From Aquincola tertiaricarbonis (GTDB lineage: Bacteria > Pseudomonadota > Gammaproteobacteria > Burkholderiales > Burkholderiaceae_C), in assembly GCF_023573145.1 (NCBI RefSeq), contig NZ_CP097636.1, positions 186,001-250,000 of the forward strand: a DNA stretch of 64,000 bases, written 5' to 3'. Below, piece after piece: positions 21,455 through 31,561 of this stretch. The notes under the pieces are model-generated. The model saw nothing but the letters and a program-made list of their open reading frames with translations. It was not told the origin of the DNA and did no database searches. A program made the translations under genes and the position numbers. Every line of letters begins with the position of its first letter. The first letter of the stretch is position 1.

Positions 21455-24400
21455 GGCTGCACCTCCAGCGCCGCATTGGGCAGCTCGGCGAACACCTCGG
21501 GCGCGTACATCGCCTCGGCCCGCGTGGGCGGCAGCTGGAAGCGGCCGCTGCTGTTGAGCCGCAGCGTGTAGCTCATCACCTGCGTGCCGCGCGGCATCCA
21601 CTCGTGGTAGGCCCGCCAGGCGGCCGGTGTGCGTTCCACATAGGCCAGCACGCCGGGGCCTTGCTGCTCTTCGCCGCGGGTGGCGATGGCGGAGTCGCGC
21701 CCACCACCGCCGCCCAGCACGGTGCCGCCCGTGGGCACGGGGTCGCTGACCACCAGCCAGCCGTTGTCGGCATTGGATTGCAGCTCGATGCGCACCCGCA
21801 GCACGTCGCCGCGCGACCAGCGGCCCGGCACCTTCTGCGACACCGGCGTGATGCTGCGGGCCAGCCGCAGGCCGGCGAACACCGGTGATTCGAGCCGCAC
21901 GGCGGCCAGCGCCTGGGTGCTGACCCACGGCTTGCCGCTGCCTTGCTGGGTGAGGGTCAGCGGCGTGGGCGTGCCGGCTGGCGGCCAGGGCAGCTGCAGC
22001 ACGCCGCCGGCCGGCTGCGCGGCCCAGTCGATCTGCTGCTCCGCGCCAGCCAGGCGCGCCACGCTGCGGCCGGCCACGGGTTCCTTCTCGAAGCGCTGCG
22101 CAAAGCGGCTGAGCGCCAGCGAGCCCCAGGTGTTGGCCGTGGTGGTGGACCAGGCGCCACCGCGTTGCCGCGCCAAGGCACCGGTCACCAGCCGCGGCAG
22201 GTCGGCCTGCCAGCCCGGGTCTTCCAGCGTGGCGAGGATCACGCGCACCGCATTGGCGTCGGGGCTGTCCATCAGCCACCACCAGCCGTCGGTGGCTTCG
22301 GTGCCAAAGCGCAGCGTGGTGCCGCTGACATCGAGCCGGCTGCGCAGCAGCTGGCGTGCTTCCTCCAGCCGCTGCTCACGCTGCGGCACGCCGTCCAGCC
22401 GCTGCAGGATCTGCAGCCAGTCGATCAGCGCCGCCGTGGGCCACGTGGCCGGCACGAGGTCGATGGAGCCCAGCATGCGCGGCGTGGCGCGGCCGTGGCG
22501 CGACAGTGCCTCGATCGCGGCGAGCTTGCGCACGTCCAGGTCGGGCCGCGGCGCACGGCTGCTGCGCGTGAGCCGGCCTTCGACGAAGGCGGCCAAACCT
22601 TGCAGCATCGGCTCCTTGGCCGCAGCGGGCAGCGCCAGCCGCGGGTCCAGCCGGCCGGCTTCGTCGCTCACCTGCAGCAGGTAGGCGGTCAGGCGGTCGT
22701 GGCCACGCGGCGCGTCACCCGCCGCGGGCGGGAAGTACAGCGCCAGGCCATCGCTGTCCAGGTAGTCGGGCAGCTGCGCCACCACGGCCTGCCAGCGCGC
22801 CACGTCGCGCAGGCCCAGGGCCACCGAGGTCTTTTGCTCCAGGCAGGCGTAGGGGTAGGTTTCGAAGAAGCGGCGCAGGCCCGGCAGCTCGGCACCCAGC
22901 CGTGGCTGCAGGCCGATGCGCAGGCCGCCGGCCTTGGGCCCTTGCTCGGGCAGTGCGCCGGCAGGGGGCGCCACCGGCAGGGTGAGCGTGCCTTCCAGTT
23001 GCGCCAGCGTGGCCTGCGTCACCTGCACCGGCACCGCGGGCGTGATGGCCTGCGGCAGCCGCACCTGGTCGCGGGCGCTGCCGCCTTGCTCGGCCACCGA
23101 GGCTTCCCATTGCAGCGCGCTCACGCCGCTGGGCGTGAGCACCGGCCACACCACTTCGGCCGCGGCACCGGCGGGCAGCGCGACGGTCTGCGGCTGCAGC
23201 CCGGTCACGCCTTCGGCCTTCAACGCCGCCTGCACCGTCATCGCGCGGCTGGTGGTGTTGCGCAGCGTGAAGACGGCGTTGTAGCGATCGCCTTCGCGCG
23301 CCACCGGCGGCAGGCCGGGCAGCATCTGCAGGTCTTGCGACACCCGCACCTGCGTGCTGCCGGTGCCAAAGCGGTCGGCACCCGCATCGGCGATGGCCAC
23401 GAGGCGGAAGCTGGTGAGCGAATCGTTCAGCGGCACCTGCAGCTTGGCCTCGCCCTTGGCGTCCAGCGTGACTTCGGCGCGCCACAGCAGCAAGGTGTCG
23501 AACAGCTCGCGCGTGGGATTGCGGCCACCACCGCCGCCGGCCGGCACCGCCTTGCGGCCGTAGTGCCGGCGGCCGATGACTTCGCCCTGCGCGGTGGCGG
23601 TTTCCACCGACCAGGGCCGGGGCTGGAACATCGCTTCCAGCAGCTGCCAGCTGCCGTTGGGCTGCAGCGCCAGCAGGCCTTCGTCCACCGCCGCAAAGGC
23701 CACGGAAGTGCCGGCCACCGGCTGGCCGTTCTGCGTCACCTTCACCGTCACCTGGGCGGTCTGGCGCACGCCGTACTGGGCGCGGTCGGCGCTCACGTGC
23801 ACGTCCAGCTTGTGCGCATCGAGCCCCACCTGCAGCTGCGTGGCGCCGAACTTGAAGGCCGGCTTGGCCAGGTCCACCATCGCGCCGGGCGGCCGCCAGT
23901 CGGGTGCTTCGTTGCGGAAGGCGCGCCACCAGTCCAGCGGTGCGCGCCAGCCCCACTGGAAGAGCGAGTACCAGGGCACTTCGCGCAGCCGGCCACGCAG
24001 GGCCAGCACGCTCACGTACACATTGGGCGCCCAGCTGGTGGCATCCGCCGTGGCGTCCTTGGGCAGCCGCGGAATGGGCACTTCCACCACCGGCTCACTG
24101 CCGCGCAGCGTGACCACCTGGGTGTGCAGCACGCCTTCGCGTTCCACCGACACCAGCACCGTCGCTTCGCGGAAGGGCATGCGCACCTGCAGCCGTGCGG
24201 TGCCGCCGGGCGCCACGCTGCGCTGCTCGGGCAGCAGGTCGATGCGGTCGTCGTTGTCCTGCGCAAACCAGAAGTCGCCCTGGCCGGTGATCCACACCGA
24301 GGTGGCGGCCTGGCTGGCGCGGCCGGCTTCGTCCTTGGCTTGGGCCACCAGTTCCACCTCGCCGGCCGCGGTGAGCGAGGCTTCGCACAGCACCAGGCCG

Positions 24401-27339
24401 CGTGCATCGCTGCGGCCGCTGCACAGCGTGCCCAGCGGCTGCACTTCGCGCCGCTGGTCGTAGGCGTAGAAGCCGCCCACCAAGCGCTTGCGCGAACTGA
24501 TCCATTGCGTGCGGCGGCCAGTGACTTCCACCTGCTGGTTGGCCTTGGGGCGGCCTTGTGTGTCCAGCACCACGGCCTGGAAGCGCACCTGCCCAGGGCT
24601 GGCCGCCCAGGCGCGCGCACGCAGGCCCACCACCACCGCGCTGGGCCACACGGCCAGGCGCTGGGTGGCGGTCTGCACCTCGCCGTTCGGGTCGTCGAAG
24701 CGCAGTTCGGCGGTCAGCTCGGCCGGCGTGCGCGGCACGGGCAGGCGTGGCAGCTCGATGCGGGCAGCGCCGTTGGCATCGGTGGTGGCGGCCAGCTTGT
24801 CGGCCACCAGGCGGGCGCCGTCGGCGGCTTCTTCACCGGCCGCGGCATCGGCTTCCTGGCCGGGCTCCCGCGGGGGCTGGAAGCTGTAATCCTCATAGCC
24901 CGCGAAGTCGACGCTGCGCTCGCGCCACAGCGCGCTCAGCTGGACCGGCGCCTTGGCCACGCCGCCGCCCGACAGGTGGGTGAGCTGCACCGCCATCGGC
25001 AGGCTTTGGGGCGCCACCAGCGGACCGGCGGGCGCACTCAGCCGCGCATCGACCAGCGGCACACGGAAGGCTTCCACCCGAAAGCTGCCGCTGGACCAGG
25101 CGCGGTCGCCGCGCAGCAGCTCCACCTCGTACTGGCCCAGCTTGGCGGTGGTGGGCACGGCCCAGTCGGCGCTGGCATGGCGGCCTTCGGCCTGCCAGGT
25201 CAGCGGCTGCTCGTAGCGGGTGTCGCTGCCCACGTGGGTGATGCGCATGCGCGTGGGCCGGTCGGCCACCGGCAGGGTTTGCAGGCCGCGGCTGGTTTCG
25301 GCGCGCAGCAGGTGCTTCATGTGCACGGTTTCGCCCACGCGCAGCAGCGTGCGGTCGAACACCGTGTGCGCGCGTAGCGTGGGGCCTTCGGCCACGTCGT
25401 CGGGGCTGCCGGTGGGCAGGTTGAAGCGCCAGGGCTCGATGCCGCGGTTCCAGTCGCTGAACACCCAGGACAGGTCACCGCCCGCGCGGGCGGTGACGAA
25501 GAGGCCGGCGCTGTCGGCCAGGCAGGCTTCGCCACGACGCTCGTTCACCAGCGGGGCGTCGATGCGGGCCACGCCGTCAGCACCGGTGCGGCCTTGCCAC
25601 AGCTGGTTGCCGCGGCAGTCGTTCACCGCCACCTGCGCGTCGGCCACCGGGCGGCCCCGGTCCAGCCGCGTCACCCACACCACGCTGGATTCACTGCCGT
25701 GCTTGAAGTGCACGGCCAGGTTGGTGGCCAGCACGCCGGTGCGCACGAACATGGTCTTGCCCTCGGGCAGCAGTTGGCGGCCCAGCTGGGGCGAGGCCAC
25801 CTCCACCACGTGGTAGCCGGCGCCGGCCAGCGGCAGGCCGATCACTTCGGTATCCCCCGTGCGGCCGCTGGCCGCGGGCAGCTGCAGCCGGGTGGTGCCC
25901 GTGGCTGCCTGCAGCAGTGGCAGGCTGCGGGTGGCCAGCTGGCGCTCGCGCACCACGGTGCGGCTGCGGCCTTCGTCGTCGGTCTCGGTCACCCGCTCTT
26001 TCCACTGGCTCTGCGGCAGGCCGGCTTGCTTGGCGCTCAGCGTGGTCTCGTGGAAGCGGGCCACGCGGCCGATCCAGCGCAGCAGCTCGGCATCGGGCGT
26101 GCCGGCGTCCAGCCGCTTGACGGTGGCGGTGCCGCGCGCCTGCGGGCCCAGCAGGTCCGCCTGCACATGGCGCAGCGTGAGGGGCAGCACCGCCTGCGGG
26201 CCTTCCAGCTCCAGGATGCCGAAGGGCGCGGCCGCGAACTTGGCCAGCGGCGGCATCGGCCCGGTGGCCACCGCCATCGGAAAGGCGGCGGCATTGGTCA
26301 GCGGGCGGCCGCTGTCGTCGGCCAGCGGCGTGGGCAGCGTGAGGGTGAAGCGGGTGTCCGGCGGCAGCGGTGCCTTGAACTGCACCGAGCGCACGGCATC
26401 GTCGCCGGCTTCCAGTAGTGGCTGCAGCGCGGCGCCCTGCGCCGGCTGCAGACGGATGGCGGCGGCCTGGGCGCGCGGCAACGGGGCGGAGAAGTTCAGC
26501 ACCATAGCCTGCAGCGGCAGGCAGCCGGCATCGGCCCGCTCGCGCTGGCAGCTGAAGTCGGCCGCAAAACGCGCGCGCACCGTGTACTCGAAGCGCTGCG
26601 ACGTGCGGGTGAGCACCTGCGGGTTGTCGGCCGAGGCGATGCCGCTGCCCCACACCAGGCGCATGCGCGCTTCGGCCGGCAGCGGGCGCTGGCAGGTCAG
26701 CAGCAGCAGGCGGTTGGCCTCGGGCCGGCGGCGCTGGCCCTTGAACTGCTGGGCCAGCACCTGATCGCGCACCGCGCCTTCGACGATGCGCACCGGCAGG
26801 CTTTCGCCCAGGCCTTCCACCTCGCACACCGCACGCGCCTGCACGCTGGCCGGCGTGGCGGGGCCGTTGAGCGTGAGCAGGAAGTGCGCGTCCTCTTCCA
26901 GCTCGGTGCCGGGCCAGGGCTGCACCTGCAGCACGGCCGGGCCGCCGGTCGAGAAGCTGAAGTCGGTACGGCCTTCCAGCGGCGTGCCGGTGGTGGCCGG
27001 CTGCCAGCCGGCGGCCAGTTGCAGCCGGCATTGCTGGCCCGGCGCCAGCGGCGTGGCCAGGTCGAACAGCCACACCTGCGCATCGGCCCAGCGGCCGGTG
27101 CCGGCGGGCGCGCGGCCATTGCACTGCAGCGTCAGCGGCGGCTTTTGCCGGCCGTCGCCCAGCGGCACCACGGCTTCTGAAAAGCGCACGCTGATCTGCC
27201 GCACCTCGGCCACTTCCCCTTGCGGCTGCACGCGGTCGATGCGGGCGGCGTGTGCCGGTGGCGTGGCGGCGGTCAGGGCTGCGGCCAGCAGCAGGGCGGC
27301 CGGCACGGCACCGCGGCGGAGGAACGAGGGCAAGGGCAT
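21451..27339 (-). CDS. Bacterial alpha-2-macroglobulin family protein (YfhM-like)
   Basis: A 1962-residue periplasmic protease-trap protein. Signal peptide: MPLPSFLRRGAVPAALLLAA..., cleaved after PPAHA; there is no lipobox Cys, unlike E. coli YfhM, so it is probably soluble or otherwise anchored. It has N-terminal MG repeats, a central bait-region neighbourhood, and the thioester motif CLEQ (Cys1499 in YPYACLEQKTS), so it belongs to the covalent-trapping class. I chose the ATG at 27339 because GGGAAG precedes it by 8 bp; an ATG at 27360 is the alternative. It follows the bepA-like protease by about 40 bp and is coupled to pbpC. In the family, pairing with PBP1C is taken as defence of the periplasm when the wall is breached. 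Confidence 0.92.
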   Translation of the reverse strand: MPLPSFLRRGAVPAALLLAAALTAATPPAHAARIDRVQPQGEVAEVRQISVRFSEAVVPLGDGRQKPPLTLQCNGRAPAGTGRWADAQVWLFDLATPLAPGQQCRLQLAAGWQPATTGTPLEGRTDFSFSTGGPAVLQVQPWPGTELEEDAHFLLTLNGPATPASVQARAVCEVEGLGESLPVRIVEGAVRDQVLAQQFKGQRRRPEANRLLLLTCQRPLPAEARMRLVWGSGIASADNPQVLTRTSQRFEYTVRARFAADFSCQRERADAGCLPLQAMVLNFSAPLPRAQAAAIRLQPAQGAALQPLLEAGDDAVRSVQFKAPLPPDTRFTLTLPTPLADDSGRPLTNAAAFPMAVATGPMPPLAKFAAAPFGILELEGPQAVLPLTLRHVQADLLGPQARGTATVKRLDAGTPDAELLRWIGRVARFHETTLSAKQAGLPQSQWKERVTETDDEGRSRTVVRERQLATRSLPLLQAATGTTRLQLPAASGRTGDTEVIGLPLAGAGYHVVEVASPQLGRQLLPEGKTMFVRTGVLATNLAVHFKHGSESSVVWVTRLDRGRPVADAQVAVNDCRGNQLWQGRTGADGVARIDAPLVNERRGEACLADSAGLFVTARAGGDLSWVFSDWNRGIEPWRFNLPTGSPDDVAEGPTLRAHTVFDRTLLRVGETVHMKHLLRAETSRGLQTLPVADRPTRMRITHVGSDTRYEQPLTWQAEGRHASADWAVPTTAKLGQYEVELLRGDRAWSSGSFRVEAFRVPLVDARLSAPAGPLVAPQSLPMAVQLTHLSGGGVAKAPVQLSALWRERSVDFAGYEDYSFQPPREPGQEADAAAGEEAADGARLVADKLAATTDANGAARIELPRLPVPRTPAELTAELRFDDPNGEVQTATQRLAVWPSAVVVGLRARAWAASPGQVRFQAVVLDTQGRPKANQQVEVTGRRTQWISSRKRLVGGFYAYDQRREVQPLGTLCSGRSDARGLVLCEASLTAAGEVELVAQAKDEAGRASQAATSVWITGQGDFWFAQDNDDRIDLLPEQRSVAPGGTARLQVRMPFREATVLVSVEREGVLHTQVVTLRGSEPVVEVPIPRLPKDATADATSWAPNVYVSVLALRGRLREVPWYSLFQWGWRAPLDWWRAFRNEAPDWRPPGAMVDLAKPAFKFGATQLQVGLDAHKLDVHVSADRAQYGVRQTAQVTVKVTQNGQPVAGTSVAFAAVDEGLLALQPNGSWQLLEAMFQPRPWSVETATAQGEVIGRRHYGRKAVPAGGGGGRNPTRELFDTLLLWRAEVTLDAKGEAKLQVPLNDSLTSFRLVAIADAGADRFGTGSTQVRVSQDLQMLPGLPPVAREGDRYNAVFTLRNTTSRAMTVQAALKAEGVTGLQPQTVALPAGAAAEVVWPVLTPSGVSALQWEASVAEQGGSARDQVRLPQAITPAVPVQVTQATLAQLEGTLTLPVAPPAGALPEQGPKAGGLRIGLQPRLGAELPGLRRFFETYPYACLEQKTSVALGLRDVARWQAVVAQLPDYLDSDGLALYFPPAAGDAPRGHDRLTAYLLQVSDEAGRLDPRLALPAAAKEPMLQGLAAFVEGRLTRSSRAPRPDLDVRKLAAIEALSRHGRATPRMLGSIDLVPATWPTAALIDWLQILQRLDGVPQREQRLEEARQLLRSRLDVSGTTLRFGTEATDGWWWLMDSPDANAVRVILATLEDPGWQADLPRLVTGALARQRGGAWSTTTANTWGSLALSRFAQRFEKEPVAGRSVARLAGAEQQIDWAAQPAGGVLQLPWPPAGTPTPLTLTQQGSGKPWVSTQALAAVRLESPVFAGLRLARSITPVSQKVPGRWSRGDVLRVRIELQSNADNGWLVVSDPVPTGGTVLGGGGGRDSAIATRGEEQQGPGVLAYVERTPAAWRAYHEWMPRGTQVMSYTLRLNSSGRFQLPPTRAEAMYAPEVFAELPNAALEVQP

Positions 27340-27380
27340 CGGCAAGGCTTCCCGGCACATGGGAAGCGCAGCCTAGCCGA

Positions 27381-28982
27381 TCAGTCGCGGGGTGGCTGCC
27401 GGTTGGCGTCGGCGTACAGCTGTCGGCGCAGCGCGTCGATCTGCCGCAGCCGAGCGTCGATGACCGAGGCGTCGACGAAGTCGTTGCCGCCTTGCAGGCC
27501 GCTGCGCGCCATGCGCTGGCCCGCGCGCAGGCGGTCGATGGCGCCGGTGAGGTCGCCCAGGGCGGCGCGTTCTTCGGCTTCGGCGCGCACCGCGCGCAGG
27601 CGCAGGCCCTGCTGCGTGTTGGCCTGGGCCAGCAGGCTCCAGGCGGTGGCGTCCTGCGGGTGGTCGGCCACCCAGGTCTGCAGCGCGTCGGTGCCCTGGC
27701 GCAGGGGATCGGTACGGGCCATGCCGGCGGCGCGGGCGGCGTCCAGCGCGGCCTGGGCGCGCATCAGCATCAGCGGGCGCGAATGGTCGTCGATGGCCTG
27801 CAGCGCGGCCAGGGCCCGCGGGGCGGCGCCGCTGTCCAGCCAGATCTGCGCCTGCAACAGCGTGAACGCGCGCTGCACCGCGGGATCGGTGCCGGCCAGG
27901 GCGCGGGCGGCGTCGAGCGCGGCCTGCGCGCGCTGCGGCTCACGCAGCTGCTGCGAGGCCAGCGCGCTGCCATACAGCGCCGCCATGCGCTCGGCCGCGG
28001 GCGGGTGGCGGTCGGAGTCGGCCGCCTGCGACTGCGCACGCCGCAGCGCGCTGACGCCGGTATCACCCAGCACGCGAGCGCGGGCCTGCATCACCAGGTG
28101 CTCGGGCGTGACCACCGCCGGCGCGGCCTGGGCCGAGGCCTGCGCGCGCATGCGCGCTTCGCCGATGCGCTCGGTGGTCAGCGGGTGGCTGCGCAGGTAG
28201 GGGTAGTTGCCGCTGTCGTTCAGGCGCGAGGCGTTTTCCAGCTTCTCGAACATCGCGGCCATGCCCTGCGGCGAATAGCCGGCCTCGGTCATCACCTGGA
28301 AGCCGATGCGGTCGGCCTCGCGCTCCATGTCGCGCGAGAAGTTCAGCTGTCCCTGCATCATCGCGGCCTGGCTGCCGATGATGGCGGCGTTGATGCCGTC
28401 GCCGCTGTTGGCGCGGCTGGCCGCCACCACGCCCAGGATCATCGCCGCCATGCCCACCAGCGACTGCCGCGACGAGCTGGAGATGCTGCGGGCGATGTGC
28501 CGCTGCGTGACGTGTGACAGCTCGTGGCCCAGCACCGAGGCCAGCTCGTCGCGCGTGCCGGCGGCGGCGATCAACCCCAGGTGCACGCCCACGTAACCGC
28601 CGGGCAGCGCAAAGGCGTTGAAGCTGCGGTCGCGCACCAGGAAGGCTTCCCAGGCGAACACGCCGTCGGTGTCGGCGCCGATGTCGCCCCGCTCGCGCGC
28701 CGCGGCCACCAGGCGGCTCCAGACCGACTGCACGTAGTCCAGCAGCAGCGGGTCGTCGATGTAGTCGGCGTCGCGGCGCACCTGCCGCATGATCTCGTCG
28801 CCCAGCTTTTTCTCGGCGCCCACGCCCACGTCTTCCGACACCGATTCACCCAGCGACGGCAGGCGCACCTGGGCCTGTGCGGGCGACAGCGTGGCCGGCA
28901 GGCTGGTGATCACCAGGGCCAGCGCGAGGGACAGCGGGGTCAGCTTCAAGGAGAGGGTCAAAGCAGGAAGGCGGCGGAACAC
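27381..28982 (-). CDS. bepA: M48-family periplasmic metalloprotease, BepA-like, with C-terminal TPRs
   Basis: A 533-residue exported zinc protease. It has a signal peptide (ending near LSPAQA), a zinc motif HELSH (His153, Glu154, His157) with the third ligand in READRIG, and an M48 core, followed by an alanine-rich helical TPR region to the end. BepA in E. coli degrades or helps fold outer-membrane proteins such as LptD. It is the first gene of a probable three-gene run with alpha-2-macroglobulin and pbpC, all acting in the periplasm. It diverges from moaC with 43 bp between starts. The symbol is by domain architecture, not proven orthology. Confidence 0.88.
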   Translation of the reverse strand: MFRRLPALTLSLKLTPLSLALALVITSLPATLSPAQAQVRLPSLGESVSEDVGVGAEKKLGDEIMRQVRRDADYIDDPLLLDYVQSVWSRLVAAARERGDIGADTDGVFAWEAFLVRDRSFNAFALPGGYVGVHLGLIAAAGTRDELASVLGHELSHVTQRHIARSISSSSRQSLVGMAAMILGVVAASRANSGDGINAAIIGSQAAMMQGQLNFSRDMEREADRIGFQVMTEAGYSPQGMAAMFEKLENASRLNDSGNYPYLRSHPLTTERIGEARMRAQASAQAAPAVVTPEHLVMQARARVLGDTGVSALRRAQSQAADSDRHPPAAERMAALYGSALASQQLREPQRAQAALDAARALAGTDPAVQRAFTLLQAQIWLDSGAAPRALAALQAIDDHSRPLMLMRAQAALDAARAAGMARTDPLRQGTDALQTWVADHPQDATAWSLLAQANTQQGLRLRAVRAEAEERAALGDLTGAIDRLRAGQRMARSGLQGGNDFVDASVIDARLRQIDALRRQLYADANRQPPRD

Positions 28983-29025
28983 CGGTCGCTATGATGACAC
29001 CGACCCTTTGCTGCGACGTTTCGGA

Positions 29026-29553
29026 ATGTCCTCACCCGCCGCTGTACCCGCGCTGCCCCTACCCATGCTGACCCACTTCGACACCGAGGGCCAGGCCCAC
29101 ATGGTGGACGTTGGCGCCAAGCGCGAAACGCACCGCGTGGCCCGCGCCACCGGCCTCATCCGCATGCAGCCGGCCACCTTCGCGCTGCTGGCCCAGGGCA
29201 CCGCCAAGAAGGGCGACGTGATCGGCGTGGCCCGCATCGCCGCCATCCAGGGCGCCAAGCGCACGGCCGACCTGGTGCCGCTGTGCCACCCGCTGCCCAT
29301 CACCCGCGTGGCGGTGGAATTCGAGGCCGATGCCACCGCCAGCACCGTGCGCTGCACCGCGCAGGTGGAAACCCATGGCCGCACCGGCGTGGAGATGGAG
29401 GCGCTGACGGCGGTGCAGGTGGGCCTGCTCACCGTCTACGACATGCTCAAGGCCGTGGACCGCGGCATGGTGATCGACGGGGTGCGGGTGATCGAGAAGC
29501 ATGGCGGCAAGTCGGGCGACTGGACAGCCGCCGATCTGCCGCCGACTGCCTGA
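29026..29553 (+). CDS. moaC: Cyclic pyranopterin monophosphate synthase MoaC
   Basis: Second enzyme of molybdenum-cofactor synthesis, converting 3',8-cyclo-7,8-dihydro-GTP to cyclic pyranopterin monophosphate. Diagnostic segments: [29 protein letters not shown], the catalytic [14 protein letters not shown] (Lys and Asp) and [10 protein letters not shown]. The ATG at 29026 gives 175 residues; an internal ATG at 29065 would give 163, nearer the usual length, and neither has a strong ribosome-binding site. A TATGAT at 28990-28995 may be the -10. No other moa gene is adjacent. It converges on the ligase gene with a 10-bp gap. Confidence 0.95.
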   Translation: MSSPAAVPALPLPMLTHFDTEGQAHMVDVGAKRETHRVARATGLIRMQPATFALLAQGTAKKGDVIGVARIAAIQGAKRTADLVPLCHPLPITRVAVEFEADATASTVRCTAQVETHGRTGVEMEALTAVQVGLLTVYDMLKAVDRGMVIDGVRVIEKHGGKSGDWTAADLPPTA

Positions 29554-29563
29554 AGCCACGACG

Positions 29564-31318
29564 CTAAGGCGTCCGGAAGTCCCGCCAGTCCAGCGGCAAA
29601 CGCGATGGCGTGCACTGGAAGGGCAACGGTTCGCGCTTCGGGTTCTGGCATTCGGCAAAGAACTCGTCCGAGTTCGGGTTGCGGAACTCACGCAGCCGCT
29701 CGGCCAGGTGGCGCGCGCGTTCCAGGTCGCCCTGCTGCGCATAGGCGCGGGCCCAGGCGATCATCAGCCGCGTGTCCAGCAGGTTGTGCGCGGCCCGCTG
29801 CACCGCCGGCATCAGCAGGCCGGGCTGGTCGGTGGTGGTGGCGGCCGCGTAGTCGGCCTGGTGACCGAACAGCCAGGCATCCTGCCCCAGCCGTATGCGC
29901 TGCGACAGCGGGCTGGCATCGGCTGGCGGCGCATAGATCACCACCACGCGGCGGTAGTCCTGCATCGCAGCCAGGCCCAGCACCATCGTCAGCAGGCCGG
30001 CGGCGGGCAGCAGCAGCGCCGGCCGGCGCGCGGCGGGTGAGGCCGTGCGCGCCGCTGCCTCTGGCTGGCCGGCACCCAGGCACGCTCCCCAGGCCCAGGC
30101 GGTGGGCAGCAGGAAGTACAGGTACCACAGGGGGTACTCCAGCTGGCTGTGCAGCGCCATCATCAGCACCATCATGAAGGCGGCGCGCACACCGGCGCCT
30201 TCCGCCCCCGGCACCTGCAGGCTGCGCCGCCCGGCCTGCCACAGCGCCCAGGCCAGCAGCGCCAGCACCAGCGCCGCCAGCGGCAGGCCCAGTTCCACCG
30301 CCAGCTGCAGCGGCAGGTTGTGCGTGTGGTCGAAAAAGGCCACCGGCCGCTGCGGGAAGGGGGTCAGCGACCAGGCGAAGTTGAACTCGCCCCAGCCCAC
30401 GCCCGAGCCCGGGTGCATGCGGATCAGCGACAGCGTGTCGCGCCAGATGCCGAAGCGGCTGCTGGAGATGTCGCCGCCCGCGGCCATGTGCAGCGCCGCG
30501 CCGAAGGTCTTGGCCGTCTGCCCGGCCCAGTAGGTCATCACCGCCCAGCTGGCGGCGAACATCAGCGGCACCGCCAGCAGCACGCCGCGCGCCGGCCGCT
30601 GCAGCCGCCCGTCCAGCAGGCCCCACAGCGTGAGCACCGCCATGCCCACCAGCCCGGTGCGCGAGCCCGACAACGTGATGCCGAACACCATGAAGGCCAT
30701 CAGCAGCGCAGCGGCCACACGCGGCAGGCGCCGCGCTTCCAGCAGCGGCACCACCGCGATGGCCGACCACAGCAGCAGGCTGCTCAGGTGGTTGGGCTGC
30801 CGCAGGTTGCCCACGGCGCGCCCCAGCAACCCGGTGCGCGCAATGACGTTGCCATCGGCCAACTCGGGTGCAAACACCTGCACCACGCCGATGGCGGTGC
30901 TCAGCACCCCCACCAGCAGCCAGGCCGCGAACACCGCCGGCAGCACACGACCCTGCCCGCGCGCCACCGCCGCCCAGCCGGCCGCCACCATCACCAGCGC
31001 GCCGAGCAGCGACAGCGCGGACAGCCGACCCAGCGTGATCGGCAACTGGCCCCAGACCGAAGAAGCCAGCGCCGCGCCGGCCAGCAGCAACAGCGGCAGC
31101 GCCAGCGGCCACAAGGCCCTTGGCGCGCCAAATCGCGGACCCGGCTGCGCCGCAGCACCGGCGGTGCTCCACGCCACGAACAAACCCCACAGCACCGCCG
31201 CGGCGGCCTGGTTGTAGAGGGTGGAGGACGGCGGCTCGTTGAAGGCGATGAGGGCGGGGACGGTGGCAGCCAACAAGGCCAGCCATCCGGCGCCAGGCAG
31301 AAGCGGGCGCGGGCTCAC
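29564..31318 (-). CDS. pglL: PglL-type O-oligosaccharyltransferase / Wzy-like ligase
   Basis: A 584-residue multi-pass inner-membrane protein with about 12 hydrophobic segments and a soluble C-terminal tail. Family signatures: RAVGNLRQPNHLSSLLLW (periplasmic His loop) and FFDHTHNLPLQLAVELGLP. These match the Wzy_C/PglL group that moves lipid-linked glycans onto pilins or other proteins, or onto lipid A for O-antigen. Lying 240 bp downstream of a type IV pilin gene on the same strand, it is best read as the pilin glycosylation ligase (as with PilO/PglL in Pseudomonas and Neisseria). The start is an ATG-type MSPRPLLPG. The strong terminator after pilA means it probably has its own promoter in the gap. 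Confidence 0.82.
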   Translation of the reverse strand: MSPRPLLPGAGWLALLAATVPALIAFNEPPSSTLYNQAAAAVLWGLFVAWSTAGAAAQPGPRFGAPRALWPLALPLLLLAGAALASSVWGQLPITLGRLSALSLLGALVMVAAGWAAVARGQGRVLPAVFAAWLLVGVLSTAIGVVQVFAPELADGNVIARTGLLGRAVGNLRQPNHLSSLLLWSAIAVVPLLEARRLPRVAAALLMAFMVFGITLSGSRTGLVGMAVLTLWGLLDGRLQRPARGVLLAVPLMFAASWAVMTYWAGQTAKTFGAALHMAAGGDISSSRFGIWRDTLSLIRMHPGSGVGWGEFNFAWSLTPFPQRPVAFFDHTHNLPLQLAVELGLPLAALVLALLAWALWQAGRRSLQVPGAEGAGVRAAFMMVLMMALHSQLEYPLWYLYFLLPTAWAWGACLGAGQPEAAARTASPAARRPALLLPAAGLLTMVLGLAAMQDYRRVVVIYAPPADASPLSQRIRLGQDAWLFGHQADYAAATTTDQPGLLMPAVQRAAHNLLDTRLMIAWARAYAQQGDLERARHLAERLREFRNPNSDEFFAECQNPKREPLPFQCTPSRLPLDWRDFRTP

Positions 31319-31500
31319 CGGGTGACGACGAAGAAGAACGAAAGCGAGCGCGCCATGGAGGGTGGGGCTGTGCGGAAAGCGGGGACTTTCGCACAGGTGG
31401 AGCTGGAAGCTGGATGCCCTGGAGCGATGGCTGCGACCTGAGGCCCCTTTTCACGCGACGCTGCGCCGCAGACAAGCCATTCCGCAGCCCCCAATGGCAA

Positions 31501-31522
31501 ACGGACACCCGAAGGTGTCCGT
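31501..31522 (-). terminator. Intrinsic terminator of pilA
   Basis: A perfect 9-bp stem (ACGGACACC at 31501-31509 with its complement at 31514-31522). On the minus strand the loop is the very stable TTCG tetraloop, and the stem is followed by TTTGCC. It lies 40 bp after the pilA stop and separates pilA from the ligase gene. Confidence 0.85.
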
Positions 31523-31561
31523 GTCAGCTCGCGCAGCGCCAGAAGCGCTGCACGGCAGTCA

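Noticed and set aside
21455..22282. Upstream extension of the pbpC frame
   Set aside because: It overlaps the macroglobulin gene, reads as Arg/Ala-rich noise, and the GGAGG-TTG at 21454 gives a sound signal-anchor start.
21943..25377. 1144-codon open frame antisense to the alpha-2-macroglobulin gene
   Set aside because: Same signature of a GC-driven shadow (Gly/Ala/Arg/His-rich); the minus-strand gene has a signal peptide, domains and the CLEQ motif.
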